Assembly (NCBI GenBank): GCA_026417495.1
Contig: JAOADD010000018.1
Coordinates: 1-64,000, forward strand
Source of the DNA: Ignavibacteria bacterium
Lineage (GTDB): Bacteria; Bacteroidota; Ignavibacteria; Tepidaquicellales; Tepidaquicellaceae
DNA length: 64,000 nt
Reading direction: 5' to 3'
This document shows, in pieces, positions 55,622 through 64,000 of this stretch; positions within the stretch are counted from its first letter, which is position 1, and each line of letters starts with the position of its first letter. The notes beneath the pieces are model-generated. The model ran no database searches and had not been told where the DNA came from. It saw nothing but the letters and a program-made list of their open reading frames with translations. Made by a program: the position numbers and the translations under genes.

Positions 55622-57001
55622 ATGAATAAAAAAAATTTTGGACTCCTTATTGTTGTATGTATAGTTCATTTCATTCTTGGCTTTGATATTAACATTGTTA
55701 GCATTTCACTTCCTTCAATCTCAAAATATTTTAATCTGACTCCCGTTATCACTTCAAGAATAGTTTGGTTATATTTTATAACTCTTACTCCATTATTATT
55801 GATTTTTGGAAAACTCGGGGATATAAGAGGTTTTAAAAATTTGTACTTAATTGGTATTATAATTTTTTCTGTTTCTTCTTTAATGTGCGGCTTATCTTAT
55901 AATTTTTTGCAGTTAACATTATTCAGAGCACTACAAGCAATTGGGAGTGCAATTCTTTTTGGCCTTACTCCAGCAATTATATCATTATACTTTTACGACG
56001 GTATAAAAGGAAAAATTTTCGGTATAAATTACTCTTTCGTTGCATTTGGAGGAGTAGTTGGAAGATTCTTAAGTGGCATTCTTATTGAAAAATTTTCATG
56101 GCATGCTATTTTTCTTGTGAATCTACCCATTTGCATACTCGCTTTTGTTCTAGCAATATTTACTTTACCAAATGGAAAACTCAGTCTATCAGAAAGAAAA
56201 TTTGATTTAATTGGTGCAATGCTATTATTTTCTTCTTTACTTGGGTTATTGTATTTTCTAAATATATTTTATAGGATAGAGCTCTACTCTTATAAAGTCA
56301 TTATTTCAATTATTTCATTTTTGGTTTTATTCCCACTATTTATTTACCGTGAATTAAAAATTAAATACCCTCTTTTAGACTTAAGAATACTTAGAAATTA
56401 TAATTTAACAAAACATTTAACTATTTTCCTACTAGTGTACATTATTACCAATGGAATGATTTTCATTACTCCTCTTTTCCTTCAAAATGTGTTTAGTTAT
56501 TCAGAGGTTTTAACTGGTTTTTTATTAACCATAACATCAATTGCACAGGTTTTTGCGGGGTATGTATCAGGTTATTTCTCAGATAAAATATATTCGAAAT
56601 ATATTCTTTTGTCAGGCTTACTATTATCTTTCATTTCTTTTATTTTATTTTCGCTTTCAAACATTGGGAGTAATGCTTCATTTATAATTTTAGTTCTTGC
56701 CTTATATGGTGTATCAGTAGGACTATCTGTCCCCGTAAACACAAAATCTGTTATGGAATATGCACAAGAATTTCAAAAGGGTAGTGTTTCAGGTTTTATG
56801 ATAACCATCATTAGAATTGGTTCAGCACTTGGTATCGCAATATTTGCTCTTTTATATTCAATATTTATTGAAGGACAATTACAATATCAAGACATTAATT
56901 TTTCAGGTTATAAATATATATTCTGGATAGGAGCTTTTATATCTTTCATAGGTTTAGTTATTACATCGTCTTTAAAAAAATCTCTTGATAAAACTTATTA
57001 A
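55622..57001 (+). CDS. MFS transporter, DHA2 (EmrB/QacA-like) exporter
   Basis: This 459-residue membrane protein has about 12-14 TM helices. Helix 1 has FDINIVSISLPSISKYF, matching the D-x-TIVNVALP pattern of DHA2 exporters. LGDIRGFKNLYLIG follows as the MFS loop 2-3 motif, and FLSGILIEKFSWHAIFLVNLPI as motif C with the family tail. Proton-driven drug or metabolite export is likely, but the substrate is unknown. It ends the radA-fbp run, 19 bp after fbp. Confidence 0.88.
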   Translation: MNKKNFGLLIVVCIVHFILGFDINIVSISLPSISKYFNLTPVITSRIVWLYFITLTPLLLIFGKLGDIRGFKNLYLIGIIIFSVSSLMCGLSYNFLQLTLFRALQAIGSAILFGLTPAIISLYFYDGIKGKIFGINYSFVAFGGVVGRFLSGILIEKFSWHAIFLVNLPICILAFVLAIFTLPNGKLSLSERKFDLIGAMLLFSSLLGLLYFLNIFYRIELYSYKVIISIISFLVLFPLFIYRELKIKYPLLDLRILRNYNLTKHLTIFLLVYIITNGMIFITPLFLQNVFSYSEVLTGFLLTITSIAQVFAGYVSGYFSDKIYSKYILLSGLLLSFISFILFSLSNIGSNASFIILVLALYGVSVGLSVPVNTKSVMEYAQEFQKGSVSGFMITIIRIGSALGIAIFALLYSIFIEGQLQYQDINFSGYKYIFWIGAFISFIGLVITSSLKKSLDKTY

Positions 57002-57210
57002 TTAATTGTTATTTCCACTTCTAAAGAGCCCTAATAATTGAAAATTAAAATTTAAACATATATATCATCTATAAATTGTTCCCCCTCTAAATGCTACCTA
57101 CCTTTTAAGCACTCTTTTTGTTGAAATATTAAATTGAAGTGTTTTTATTGTAATGAGAAGATAATAAATTTTTTAGAATTTTTGTTTACTTTGATAAGTG
57201 GATTTAACAT

Positions 57211-58266
57211 TTACTCTGGTTTATTCATTAGTTGTATTTTCCTGAATTCTTCAATATTATCTTTTGTAATGAGAATGTTAATTATACATTGGTTTTTATC
57301 TTGTAAAATTTCAATGCTATTCAAAATAGCATCAAGTTGTTTTGAGTCAGGTTGCGATGCAGATTGTGCTTTAGAAATTGAAATTATTCCATTCACTACT
57401 TTTGAAAATGTTTCTGCGTTATAATCATTATCGAATTCAAATTGAATAATAACTTTCAATTCTGACCCCATTTTAGATGAAAAAGCAAATGAATTTATGT
57501 TTTCATGTAACTTATCAAAGAAGTTTTCTTCTTTCTTAACAGTTGAATCTACACTATAATTTCCTGTGGAATCTTTTTTTAATTCTTGCAATCCACTGGT
57601 GAGTTTCGGTTTAAATAAATTCAGAAATATACCTCTGATGAAAGTTTTCTGATTAGTAATCATCATCAATTGGCTTTTATACATAGTTTTCTCAATAGTA
57701 TGCATAAAATCAGGGTTTTCAATCAGAGTATTTTTGGAAGTATCAGTAAGTACCATAATTGATTCCAGCCTTTTCATATAGTTACTTGCACAAATTGTGG
57801 AGTTATCTCTAAGATAGAAGTACAAATTATTATTCTTGTTAACATAGATAGGTGTATTGTTCGAAGAATATATTGTGGTATAAGATGTATCATTTTTGAT
57901 GAAATTAATTATTTTCTCTTTATTAAACGCACCAATAATTACAATTGTATTTTCACCGTCCCATGAATTTGCAAGATAAAACTCATTTAAACCATCAGAA
58001 ATTGAAGTACCAGTCACATCCTTAAAAGTTTTTAGTGCACTTTGAAAATCGCTTTCTGCTTTGAGAATAGAATCTCCAATAAAACTTTTCCAAAAATCAG
58101 TACCCCTCATATTATTAAAATTCAAATAAATAAGAAATTGTGGATCCTTTTGCAGCAATCTTAAATTCTCTTTCATAGTAATTGGGATTCTTTCAGGAGA
58201 AGGTATCTTACTGCAAGATATAAAAACTATTAAGGAAAAGTAAAAAAAGATTTTTAATAATTTCAT
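57211..58266 (-). CDS. uncharacterised lipoprotein linked to an ABC transporter
   Basis: The 351-residue product starts with a lipoprotein signal (hydrophobic stretch then VFISCSK, cysteine at about 18). It continues as a soluble alpha/beta protein with no family I can name. The segments FLIYLNFNNMRGTDFWKSF and AFSSKMGSELKVIIQFEF, and a central basic hairpin, recall DUF3352-type surface proteins only loosely. Its gene is 1 bp from the permease gene, the tightest kind of operon link. A role as periplasmic partner of that transporter is inferred. Confidence 0.75.
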   Translation of the reverse strand: MKLLKIFFYFSLIVFISCSKIPSPERIPITMKENLRLLQKDPQFLIYLNFNNMRGTDFWKSFIGDSILKAESDFQSALKTFKDVTGTSISDGLNEFYLANSWDGENTIVIIGAFNKEKIINFIKNDTSYTTIYSSNNTPIYVNKNNNLYFYLRDNSTICASNYMKRLESIMVLTDTSKNTLIENPDFMHTIEKTMYKSQLMMITNQKTFIRGIFLNLFKPKLTSGLQELKKDSTGNYSVDSTVKKEENFFDKLHENINSFAFSSKMGSELKVIIQFEFDNDYNAETFSKVVNGIISISKAQSASQPDSKQLDAILNSIEILQDKNQCIINILITKDNIEEFRKIQLMNKPE

Positions 58267-58267
58267 T

Positions 58268-59104
58268 TTAATAATCCTTATTACTGAAATAATAAATTGA
58301 AACTGATAAAATTGTAATTATGAAGATTATTGAAGTAATAATAGGTTGAAAGGAATAGAAAAATCCACTTTCTAAATTAAAGGAGCCATTTATAGTTGAT
58401 TCACACATAGACCTCAAATCCCAAGGCTTAGGTAATAGATAATAAAAAAAATCAAAAATGAAAACTATTACCTTATTTGAAATAAACTTATAAATGGTAT
58501 CTCTTATTGAAAATACTGCACTTATTGGAAAAAATATTATTAAATTAAAAATTAATGTTAAAATGCTACTTCGGGTAATAAGTCCCGTTAAAATAATTAA
58601 AGAATAAAGCGAAGCAAAAATGAAAGTAAACCAAAAAATAGAATATAGAAATTTAAAATGCCACACACCTGTCTTAATGGAAATAATCAACCATACAGGA
58701 AAAATAATATAAATCATAGCAAGGAAAACAATAGCAATACCTGCAATATACTTGCTTAAAATAATAGTGGTTCTTGAAATAGGACGAGAAAGGATGAATT
58801 CAACATATCCTTTTTGCAACATTGATGGAACAAAAGAAGAAGCCATAATAATAAAAATCATCATAAGTACAAGGAATGGCACTTGAGAAATAAAAGCTAA
58901 TTCTACTGTCAATACAAATTTATCATAACTAAAATTTGGGTCTGATTGTAACATATAGGGAATGACCTCAACTGCATCAAGATTAATAATAAGTGGTATC
59001 AAAATTATAATTACAGAAAAAAGAATAAAAATGAATAATAATACTTTTCTTGCAAATGCTTCCTTGAAAGTATTAATCATCAATGCAAAAAAAGGATTAG
59101 CCAT
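58268..59104 (-). CDS. ABC-2 type transporter permease
   Basis: The 278-residue protein has about six TM helices: one near 17-43, an extended first periplasmic loop, two near 72-96 and 112-140, and three more to the end. The coupling segment MLQKGYVEFILSRPISRTTIILSKY is typical of the NosY/ABC-2 group, as is a short N-terminal cytosolic helix (LMINTFKEAFARKVLL). It pairs with the ATPase gene 1 bp upstream. The substrate is unknown. Confidence 0.87.
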   Translation of the reverse strand: MANPFFALMINTFKEAFARKVLLFIFILFSVIIILIPLIINLDAVEVIPYMLQSDPNFSYDKFVLTVELAFISQVPFLVLMMIFIIMASSFVPSMLQKGYVEFILSRPISRTTIILSKYIAGIAIVFLAMIYIIFPVWLIISIKTGVWHFKFLYSIFWFTFIFASLYSLIILTGLITRSSILTLIFNLIIFFPISAVFSIRDTIYKFISNKVIVFIFDFFYYLLPKPWDLRSMCESTINGSFNLESGFFYSFQPIITSIIFIITILSVSIYYFSNKDY

Positions 59105-59105
59105 A

Positions 59106-60041
59106 TCAATTATTAACTTGGTGATGCTCTAATAAATTTATAAAAATATTTTCAAGACTACTTTTATCTTTTACCAATGAATAAATAAGAATATTCTTTT
59201 CTCGTAGAAAATCTATTACGCTATTTAATTCTAAATAATCCTTAACTTTAATAGAAAACTCTCCCTTACTTTTTATTGTTGCTTTTTTCTGTAATAAGAG
59301 AAAATTAATTATATCATCGCTCATATCAGAACATTGAATAATATATGTATCAGCAGATGTCAATAAGTCCTCAATGTTACCTTCTTTAATTAATTCACCC
59401 TTATTTAAAATAGCTACTCTATCACAGACAAGTTCAATTTCACTTAATAAATGAGAATTCAAAAGTATAGTAGCACCTTTTTTCTTCAAATCTAAAATAA
59501 TATCTCTGATTGCTTTTCTTCCAATTGGGTCAACCCCTTCAGTCGGTTCATCTAAAATAATTAATTCAGGATTGTTCAAAAAAGATTGTGCAAATGCTAA
59601 TCTTTGTAACATTCCTTTAGAGTATTTTTTAACTTTTAATTTACGCCAGTTGTATATATCAACAAGCTTTAAATTAACTTCAGAAACCTTTTTAATTTCT
59701 TCCCCTTTTAAACCACTTAATACTCCAAGAAAATTTAATATTTCAATAGCATTCATATAATCAGGGAATCTATGGTCTTCCGGTAAATATCCTATTTTTT
59801 TCCGCACTTTATAATTATTAACGTCTTCACCAAAAATTTTTACACCGCCTGAAGTTGGATGAATCATCCCCAAAAGAATTTTGACCAAAGTAGTTTTTCC
59901 TGCTCCGTTAGGTCCTAAAAGACCGAAAATTATACCTTCTTCAATTTTTAAAGATAAATTTTTTAAAGCAGTAATTCCAGTTTTAGAAAAAGTAGTAGAT
60001 TTAAATACCTTACTTAAATTTTCTATCTCAATTAACGGCAT
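59106..60041 (-). CDS. ABC transporter ATP-binding protein
   Basis: The 311-residue ATPase has Walker A GPNGAGKTT (about 43-51), Q-loop region GYLPEDHRFPDY, signature KYSKGMLQRLAFAQ, Walker B LIILDEPTEGVDP and the H-loop NSHLLSE. A C-terminal regulatory domain of about 90 residues is as in CcmA/NatA-type exporters. It powers the ABC-2 permease encoded directly downstream and starts 9 bp after asnS. Confidence 0.93.
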   Translation of the reverse strand: MPLIEIENLSKVFKSTTFSKTGITALKNLSLKIEEGIIFGLLGPNGAGKTTLVKILLGMIHPTSGGVKIFGEDVNNYKVRKKIGYLPEDHRFPDYMNAIEILNFLGVLSGLKGEEIKKVSEVNLKLVDIYNWRKLKVKKYSKGMLQRLAFAQSFLNNPELIILDEPTEGVDPIGRKAIRDIILDLKKKGATILLNSHLLSEIELVCDRVAILNKGELIKEGNIEDLLTSADTYIIQCSDMSDDIINFLLLQKKATIKSKGEFSIKVKDYLELNSVIDFLREKNILIYSLVKDKSSLENIFINLLEHHQVNN

Positions 60042-60050
60042 AGTAATTTC

Positions 60051-61385
60051 TTATGGTCTGATTCTATTTGGTCTTCTTGGGAAAGGAATTGCTTCCCTTA
60101 TATGTTCAAGATTGCATATCCAGGATACCATTCTCTCGATTCCTAATCCAAACCCTGAATGAGGAACACTACCATACCTTCTCAAGTCTATATACCATTG
60201 AAATTCTTCCATTGGAAGATTATGCTCTTTTATTCTTTCAATCAAAAGGTTAATATCATCTTCACGTTGCGATCCACCAATAATTTCACCAAATCCCTCT
60301 GGAGCTAAAACATCAACTCCTAAAACCAAATTTGGATTTTCAGGATCACGTTTCATGTAAAATGCTTTTGCAGCTGAAGGCCAGCGATGAATAAAAACTG
60401 GTTTATCAAAATCTTCCACAAGTGCTTCTTCGTGTGGTGCTCCAAAATCCTCTCCCCATGGGAAAGGTCTGATTTGTTCTTCACCGTTTGGAGTTTTTCT
60501 GTATAGTGGAATGTCTTTTTTCCTTAAAATCTCCACTGCTTCTGTATAAGTAATCCTAGGAAATGGTTTACGGACTTTTTCAAGTTTTGATGTATCTCTT
60601 TTAAGTATTTCCAGTTCTTTTTCCTTTGTTTTTATTACTCTTTGAACAACATATTCAAGAAAGTCTTCAATTAAATTCATATTGTCATCTAAATCAAAAT
60701 ACGCCATTTCTGGTTCCATCATCCAAAATTCAGTCATATGCCTCCTTGTCATAGAATACTCTGCCCTGAAAGTAGGCCCTAAAGTGTAAACTTTACCAAG
60801 AGCCATTGCTCCTGCTTCAGCATATAATTGCCCTGATTGTGATAAATAAGCTTTCCCTAAATCAAAATAATCTGTTGAGAATAAGGTGGAAGTTCCCTCA
60901 CATGCATTAGGAGTGAATATAGGTGCATCAAACAAAATAAAATCATTTTGATACATATAATCCCTAATTGCTTGAATTATTTCGTGTCTGATACGCATAA
61001 TTGCAACCTGACGGGGTGTCCGAAGCCAGAGATGTCTTCTATCAGATAAGAACTCAACCCCATGTTCCTTTAATGTAATTGGATATGGTTCAGCAATACT
61101 TACAATTGTAATATCATTAATATGTAATTCATAAACATCTGGTTTTTTAGGGTGTTTTTTAACAACTCCTTTTACAATCAGAGAAGATTCCTGAGTCAAT
61201 TTAAGGAAATCTTCCCAAACTCTTTCCGAAACATCATTTTTCGAAACAATACCTTGAATTATCCCATATCCATCTCTAATCTCAGGGAAAAGTAATTTCC
61301 CTGAGGTTCGCATATTGTATAACCATCCTTTAATCGTGACTTCTTGATTTTCGTAATTCTGTATTTTATTAATATAAATCCACAT
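60051..61385 (-). CDS. asnS: asparaginyl-tRNA synthetase
   Basis: AsnRS charges tRNA-Asn. The 444-residue class IIb enzyme has an N-terminal OB-fold ([24 protein letters not shown]), motif 2 [29 protein letters not shown], whose wording is of the AsnRS type, not AspRS, and motif 3 [13 protein letters not shown]. The length fits AsnRS and is far short of bacterial AspRS. It is the first gene before the ABC-lipoprotein genes and may share their transcript. Confidence 0.93.
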   Translation of the reverse strand: MWIYINKIQNYENQEVTIKGWLYNMRTSGKLLFPEIRDGYGIIQGIVSKNDVSERVWEDFLKLTQESSLIVKGVVKKHPKKPDVYELHINDITIVSIAEPYPITLKEHGVEFLSDRRHLWLRTPRQVAIMRIRHEIIQAIRDYMYQNDFILFDAPIFTPNACEGTSTLFSTDYFDLGKAYLSQSGQLYAEAGAMALGKVYTLGPTFRAEYSMTRRHMTEFWMMEPEMAYFDLDDNMNLIEDFLEYVVQRVIKTKEKELEILKRDTSKLEKVRKPFPRITYTEAVEILRKKDIPLYRKTPNGEEQIRPFPWGEDFGAPHEEALVEDFDKPVFIHRWPSAAKAFYMKRDPENPNLVLGVDVLAPEGFGEIIGGSQREDDINLLIERIKEHNLPMEEFQWYIDLRRYGSVPHSGFGLGIERMVSWICNLEHIREAIPFPRRPNRIRP

Positions 61386-61484
61386 AGAGAATAAATTTTT
61401 TATAATTTAAAAATTATATCAATTAATTAAAACAGATTTATCTTACTCTAAATTATTTAATGATAAATAAAAAATTATTACTGC

Positions 61485-62102
61485 TCAAAATGAAATTGAT
61501 ATTCTAAAAAATTTTTTAGGTGGTGATATTGTAAACTTAATACTTTCACTCACATCAAAATCATAGAGATGAGCATCAACATAAGCATCGACAAGAGTAA
61601 TCAAATAATAAAATGCAAAATATAAAAGAAATTGGTCTCTCTGATCGCGGTAAAATTCCCTATAACTTCTTAATCGTAAATCACCTTCAGGATTTTCAGG
61701 GGTTTGCGAATTAGCATATTGATCTCGATAATCTAAAAATTTATTATGATTTTTCACCACAACATATCCCAAATACCCACCAATCGTTAAAATTATAGGT
61801 ACTTTCCAATATGATTCATTATAGAATTGACCTAAACCTGGCAATATAGCAGAATATAGGACTGATTTCCAAGGGGACTTTTTCATTTGAAAACTCACAA
61901 CAGTATCTTTCTTGGAAATTACTAATGAATCTAGCAAAATAGATGATACTTTATGAGTATTATTTTTGAAATCAAACTCTCTTTCAGAATCTCTAATTAA
62001 ATATTGAGAATAAATATTTTGTGCAAATAGAATTAAAGATATTAAAAAAAAAGCACTCTTTATTAAAAGAGCGCCTAATTTATTTGATAACTTTTTGTAC
62101 AA
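61485..62102 (-). CDS. DUF5683-family membrane protein
   Basis: The 205-residue product has a signal peptide (about 12-32, ending NIYSQ). The DUF5683 core follows: KSPWKSVLYSAILPGLGQFYNESYWKVPII, TM helices near 80-110 and 150-175, and YLITLVDAYVDAHLYDFDVSE. The family is widespread in Bacteroidota and its function is unknown. It lies 37 bp downstream of secG on the same strand. Confidence 0.83.
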   Translation of the reverse strand: MYKKLSNKLGALLIKSAFFLISLILFAQNIYSQYLIRDSEREFDFKNNTHKVSSILLDSLVISKKDTVVSFQMKKSPWKSVLYSAILPGLGQFYNESYWKVPIILTIGGYLGYVVVKNHNKFLDYRDQYANSQTPENPEGDLRLRSYREFYRDQRDQFLLYFAFYYLITLVDAYVDAHLYDFDVSESIKFTISPPKKFFRISISF

Positions 62103-62139
62103 TTTTTATCTTACAAAGTATTACCTTTATAAATTATCA

Positions 62140-62526
62140 CTATTGATTTTGTTGTTGCTGTTCTTGCTGTTGCTGTTCCTGACCAGGTTGATTTTCTTGA
62201 TTACCTGGAAGTTCTTGCGATGGAATTTGTTGTGGCACTTGCTGCTGTTGAATTGGTTGTTCAGTTTCCTGTAAAACACTTCTTACAGTCTCTGTCCTCT
62301 TACTTATATATAAATTCACAAGTAAAGAAAACAGCATAAAAATGACAGCAAGTACTATTGTAGATTTAGATAGAAAATCAGATGCTCTTCTTGCACCAAA
62401 CATAGTAGTAACCTGTGAACCACCAAAAGTAGCAGACAATCCACCACCTTTTGAAGACTGCAATAGCACAACAGCCATCAGCAAAATACAAACTATCGTT
62501 AAAAATATTAATATTACTGTTAGCAT
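62140..62526 (-). CDS. secG: preprotein translocase subunit SecG with glutamine-rich tail
   Basis: SecG is the small subunit of the SecYEG export channel. The 128-residue protein has two TM helices (about 3-23 and 55-75) joined by the conserved QSSKGGGLSATFGGSQVTTMFGARRA loop. Residues about 88-128 form a Gln/Glu/Pro-rich tail that is almost pure glutamine at the end. Core SecG is about 75-110 residues, so the tail is an extension. No other sec gene lies nearby. Confidence 0.93.
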   Translation of the reverse strand: MLTVILIFLTIVCILLMAVVLLQSSKGGGLSATFGGSQVTTMFGARRASDFLSKSTIVLAVIFMLFSLLVNLYISKRTETVRSVLQETEQPIQQQQVPQQIPSQELPGNQENQPGQEQQQQEQQQQNQ

Positions 62527-62567
62527 AATTATAAAAATATCAATAAATTAATACAATTTCAATCCAA

Positions 62568-64000
62568 TTACTTTAAAATTACTAACTTTTGAATTGGGGT
62601 TTCTTTCTTTCCATCCCCTTCAACAACTAATTTATAGAAATAAACCCCATTTGCTACTTCATCTCCATCATCATCTCTCCCATCCCAAAATATTTGATTA
62701 TATCCAATGTTTACTGGTGCATATATTGTTTTTATTAATCTACCTGAGACTGTATATATTTTAATTTTACAATCGAATACCATATTACCAGCTAAGGTAA
62801 ACATAAATGCAGTTTCATTTTTCATTGGATTCGGATAATTATACAAATCCTTAACAATAAGCTCATTTGAAACAAGTACAGTATATTTTATTGTATCAAA
62901 TGAACTTTCTATTGTTCTACGCGTCAACAACTTAATTGCATTCTCTCCTTCAGATAAATCAGGATAAAAACAAAGAGTATTTATTTGTTCAAATCCTGAT
63001 TTTTCCTTATCTGTTTCAGAATCATATAGTTTACCCGAAATTCTCTCAGATTCATTAATATCTTTTCGAACAACTCTTTTATCACCAAAAGTATATAACT
63101 TATTATTTACATATATCTTAAATATAGAAGTATCTGTTAAGGTATAAGGTATATTGTCTTTCTTAATATACTTAACAGTAAACTCAGAATTTTTCCTTAC
63201 ATATTCACCCCCCTGCAACTTTATACCATCTGCATAAAGCTCCATCACTCCTGATGTTATATTACTCCTGATCAGTACATCCGTATTGACAATATTATTG
63301 TATGTGTAAATTTCATTTTGATTCCCAAGAGGAGATACTTCAAAATAAAGTACAATTTTTTCATTACCCTTTCTGAATGGGGGAAGAAGCCCTGAGAATT
63401 TAACATATTTCTTATAACTATCAGAACTGTCTATATTAATAGTTTTATAACTCGTATCCACAGCAAGAAATATTTTCTCATTACCTCTATAAAAATAAAT
63501 TTGCCTGACAGAACCATAACAATTTTTATAACCAACATTAAAATATTTGACACTGATACCTATACTATCATTCTCATTAATAATGGAATCCGACCTAACT
63601 AGTGAAGTATAATCAATTGAAAGTTCTGTTGGTGGTACATAATTTAAAGATATTGATTTGAACACGGGGGAGAGAATACCTTGATAAATACCTCTATCAC
63701 CAAATGAGCCAGTTGTATCAATAGACAACTTGGAAATCAGTTTCAATTGAGGATAGATATAAGCGTTAATAGTATCAATTGAAACAAAATTATTACTTGT
63801 TAAATTTTGATATAGAAGGACTTGTTGATTAGTTTTTGTAATTCCATAAACATCGAACTTAATACTATTTTTAGGGTATAACACTTGTGACCAATTAAAG
63901 CTTCTCCAATTTGCAGCTGGCCCGAAAATGAAAGATAGGTTACCATTGATGTAAACAAAATCTGGTTTCATAACAGATTTTGCTGCAAACCAACCAGCTG
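62568..64000 (-). CDS. C-terminal part of a large secreted protein, probably PorU-like T9SS peptidase (cut by window edge)
   Basis: The frame is open to the window edge. Reading upstream of an internal ATG at 63971 gives AGWFAAKSV without a stop, so this is a C-terminal fragment of at least 477 residues. It contains a beta sandwich with PQLKLISKLSID and PPTELSIDYTSL, a CARDB-like domain, and a FlgD-like closing domain (DLYNYPNPMKNETAFMFTL, then IFWDGRDDDGDEVANGVYFYKLVV and a KLVILK end). This order resembles the C-terminal part of PorU/PorU2-type family C25 peptidases, which cut sorting domains from T9SS cargo. The catalytic part is outside the window, so this is an inference. Confidence 0.6.
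   Translation of the reverse strand, partial: AGWFAAKSVMKPDFVYINGNLSFIFGPAANWRSFNWSQVLYPKNSIKFDVYGITKTNQQVLLYQNLTSNNFVSIDTINAYIYPQLKLISKLSIDTTGSFGDRGIYQGILSPVFKSISLNYVPPTELSIDYTSLVRSDSIINENDSIGISVKYFNVGYKNCYGSVRQIYFYRGNEKIFLAVDTSYKTINIDSSDSYKKYVKFSGLLPPFRKGNEKIVLYFEVSPLGNQNEIYTYNNIVNTDVLIRSNITSGVMELYADGIKLQGGEYVRKNSEFTVKYIKKDNIPYTLTDTSIFKIYVNNKLYTFGDKRVVRKDINESERISGKLYDSETDKEKSGFEQINTLCFYPDLSEGENAIKLLTRRTIESSFDTIKYTVLVSNELIVKDLYNYPNPMKNETAFMFTLAGNMVFDCKIKIYTVSGRLIKTIYAPVNIGYNQIFWDGRDDDGDEVANGVYFYKLVVEGDGKKETPIQKLVILK

Noticed and set aside
57134-57424. Plus-strand open frame of 96 residues
   Set aside because: It runs antisense through the end of the lipoprotein gene, has cysteine-rich odd composition and no start context. 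It is a shadow of the real gene.
60051-61385. Aspartyl-tRNA synthetase
   Set aside because: The motif-2 wording and 444-residue length are those of AsnRS. Bacterial AspRS is near 580 residues with an extra insertion domain.
62150-62265. CAA/CAG-like run taken as a tandem repeat or CRISPR
   Set aside because: The run is irregular and codes for the glutamine tail of SecG. It has no spacers or conserved repeats.

Overview
The window is about 30% G+C and gene-dense. It looks like a didermal bacterium of the Bacteroidota/Ignavibacteriota-Kapabacteria side of the FCB group. The main reasons are: six secreted proteins ending in the type IX secretion (T9SS) sorting domain with the NYPNPFNP-type opening and a KKMxLVK-type end; a C-terminal fragment that resembles a PorU-like T9SS peptidase; an LptD-like outer-membrane protein plus HldD (heptose LPS); a DUF5683 protein; and several upstream sites of the TTG-N18-20-TAnnTTTG kind used in Bacteroidota. 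No rRNA, tRNA, CRISPR array, insertion sequence or phage gene was found.

Layout. 1-2,500: truncated WD40 gene, a 936-bp AT-rich gap, then a Xaa-Pro aminopeptidase. 2,500-6,100 (minus): rplY, pth and a membrane pyrophosphatase with K+-independent signature residues. 6,250-12,550 (minus): a TetR-TolC-adaptor-RND efflux operon with a visible promoter and candidate operator. 12,560-15,440 (minus): UvrD/PcrA helicase and DedA. 15,550-24,430 (plus): rlmN-adk, a STAS protein, an ExbB/ExbD/ExbD energizer, two TPM-domain proteins, an LptD-like protein and dapF. 24,425-26,300: ornithine aminotransferase and a small membrane protein.

26,450-33,070 (minus) holds four neighbouring T9SS cargo genes, at least three with their own terminator: two thioredoxin-fold Omp28-like proteins, a beta-propeller and a secreted agmatine/peptidylarginine-deiminase family enzyme with a complete catalytic set. 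33,170-37,880 (minus) is a sugar-nucleotide operon (galE, rmlA, rmlC, ugd) ending in a CHAD protein. 38,080-42,420 (plus): polA, a Nudix hydrolase and hldD. 42,500-48,900 (plus) looks accessory: an ArdC-like zincin, two large T9SS cargo proteins (a propeller and a phosphodiesterase-like enzyme) and a secreted cupin.

48,900-57,000 mixes an RmlD-like reductase, a membrane protein, an M28 peptidase with PA and PDZ domains, acpS, radA, fbp and an MFS exporter. 57,200-62,530 (minus) has a lipoprotein/ABC permease/ABC ATPase operon directly behind asnS, then DUF5683 and secG. The window ends inside a large minus-strand gene, a probable PorU-like peptidase.

Much of the window serves the cell envelope: LPS precursors and export, efflux, T9SS cargo, SecG and proton-driven energizers. 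The rest is housekeeping. I found no convincing new multi-gene defence or mobile system. The most interesting items are the exported deiminase beside thioredoxin-fold cargo, the split anchor-domain architecture of one cargo protein, the isolated ArdC-like gene, and the uncharacterised lipoprotein-ABC operon.
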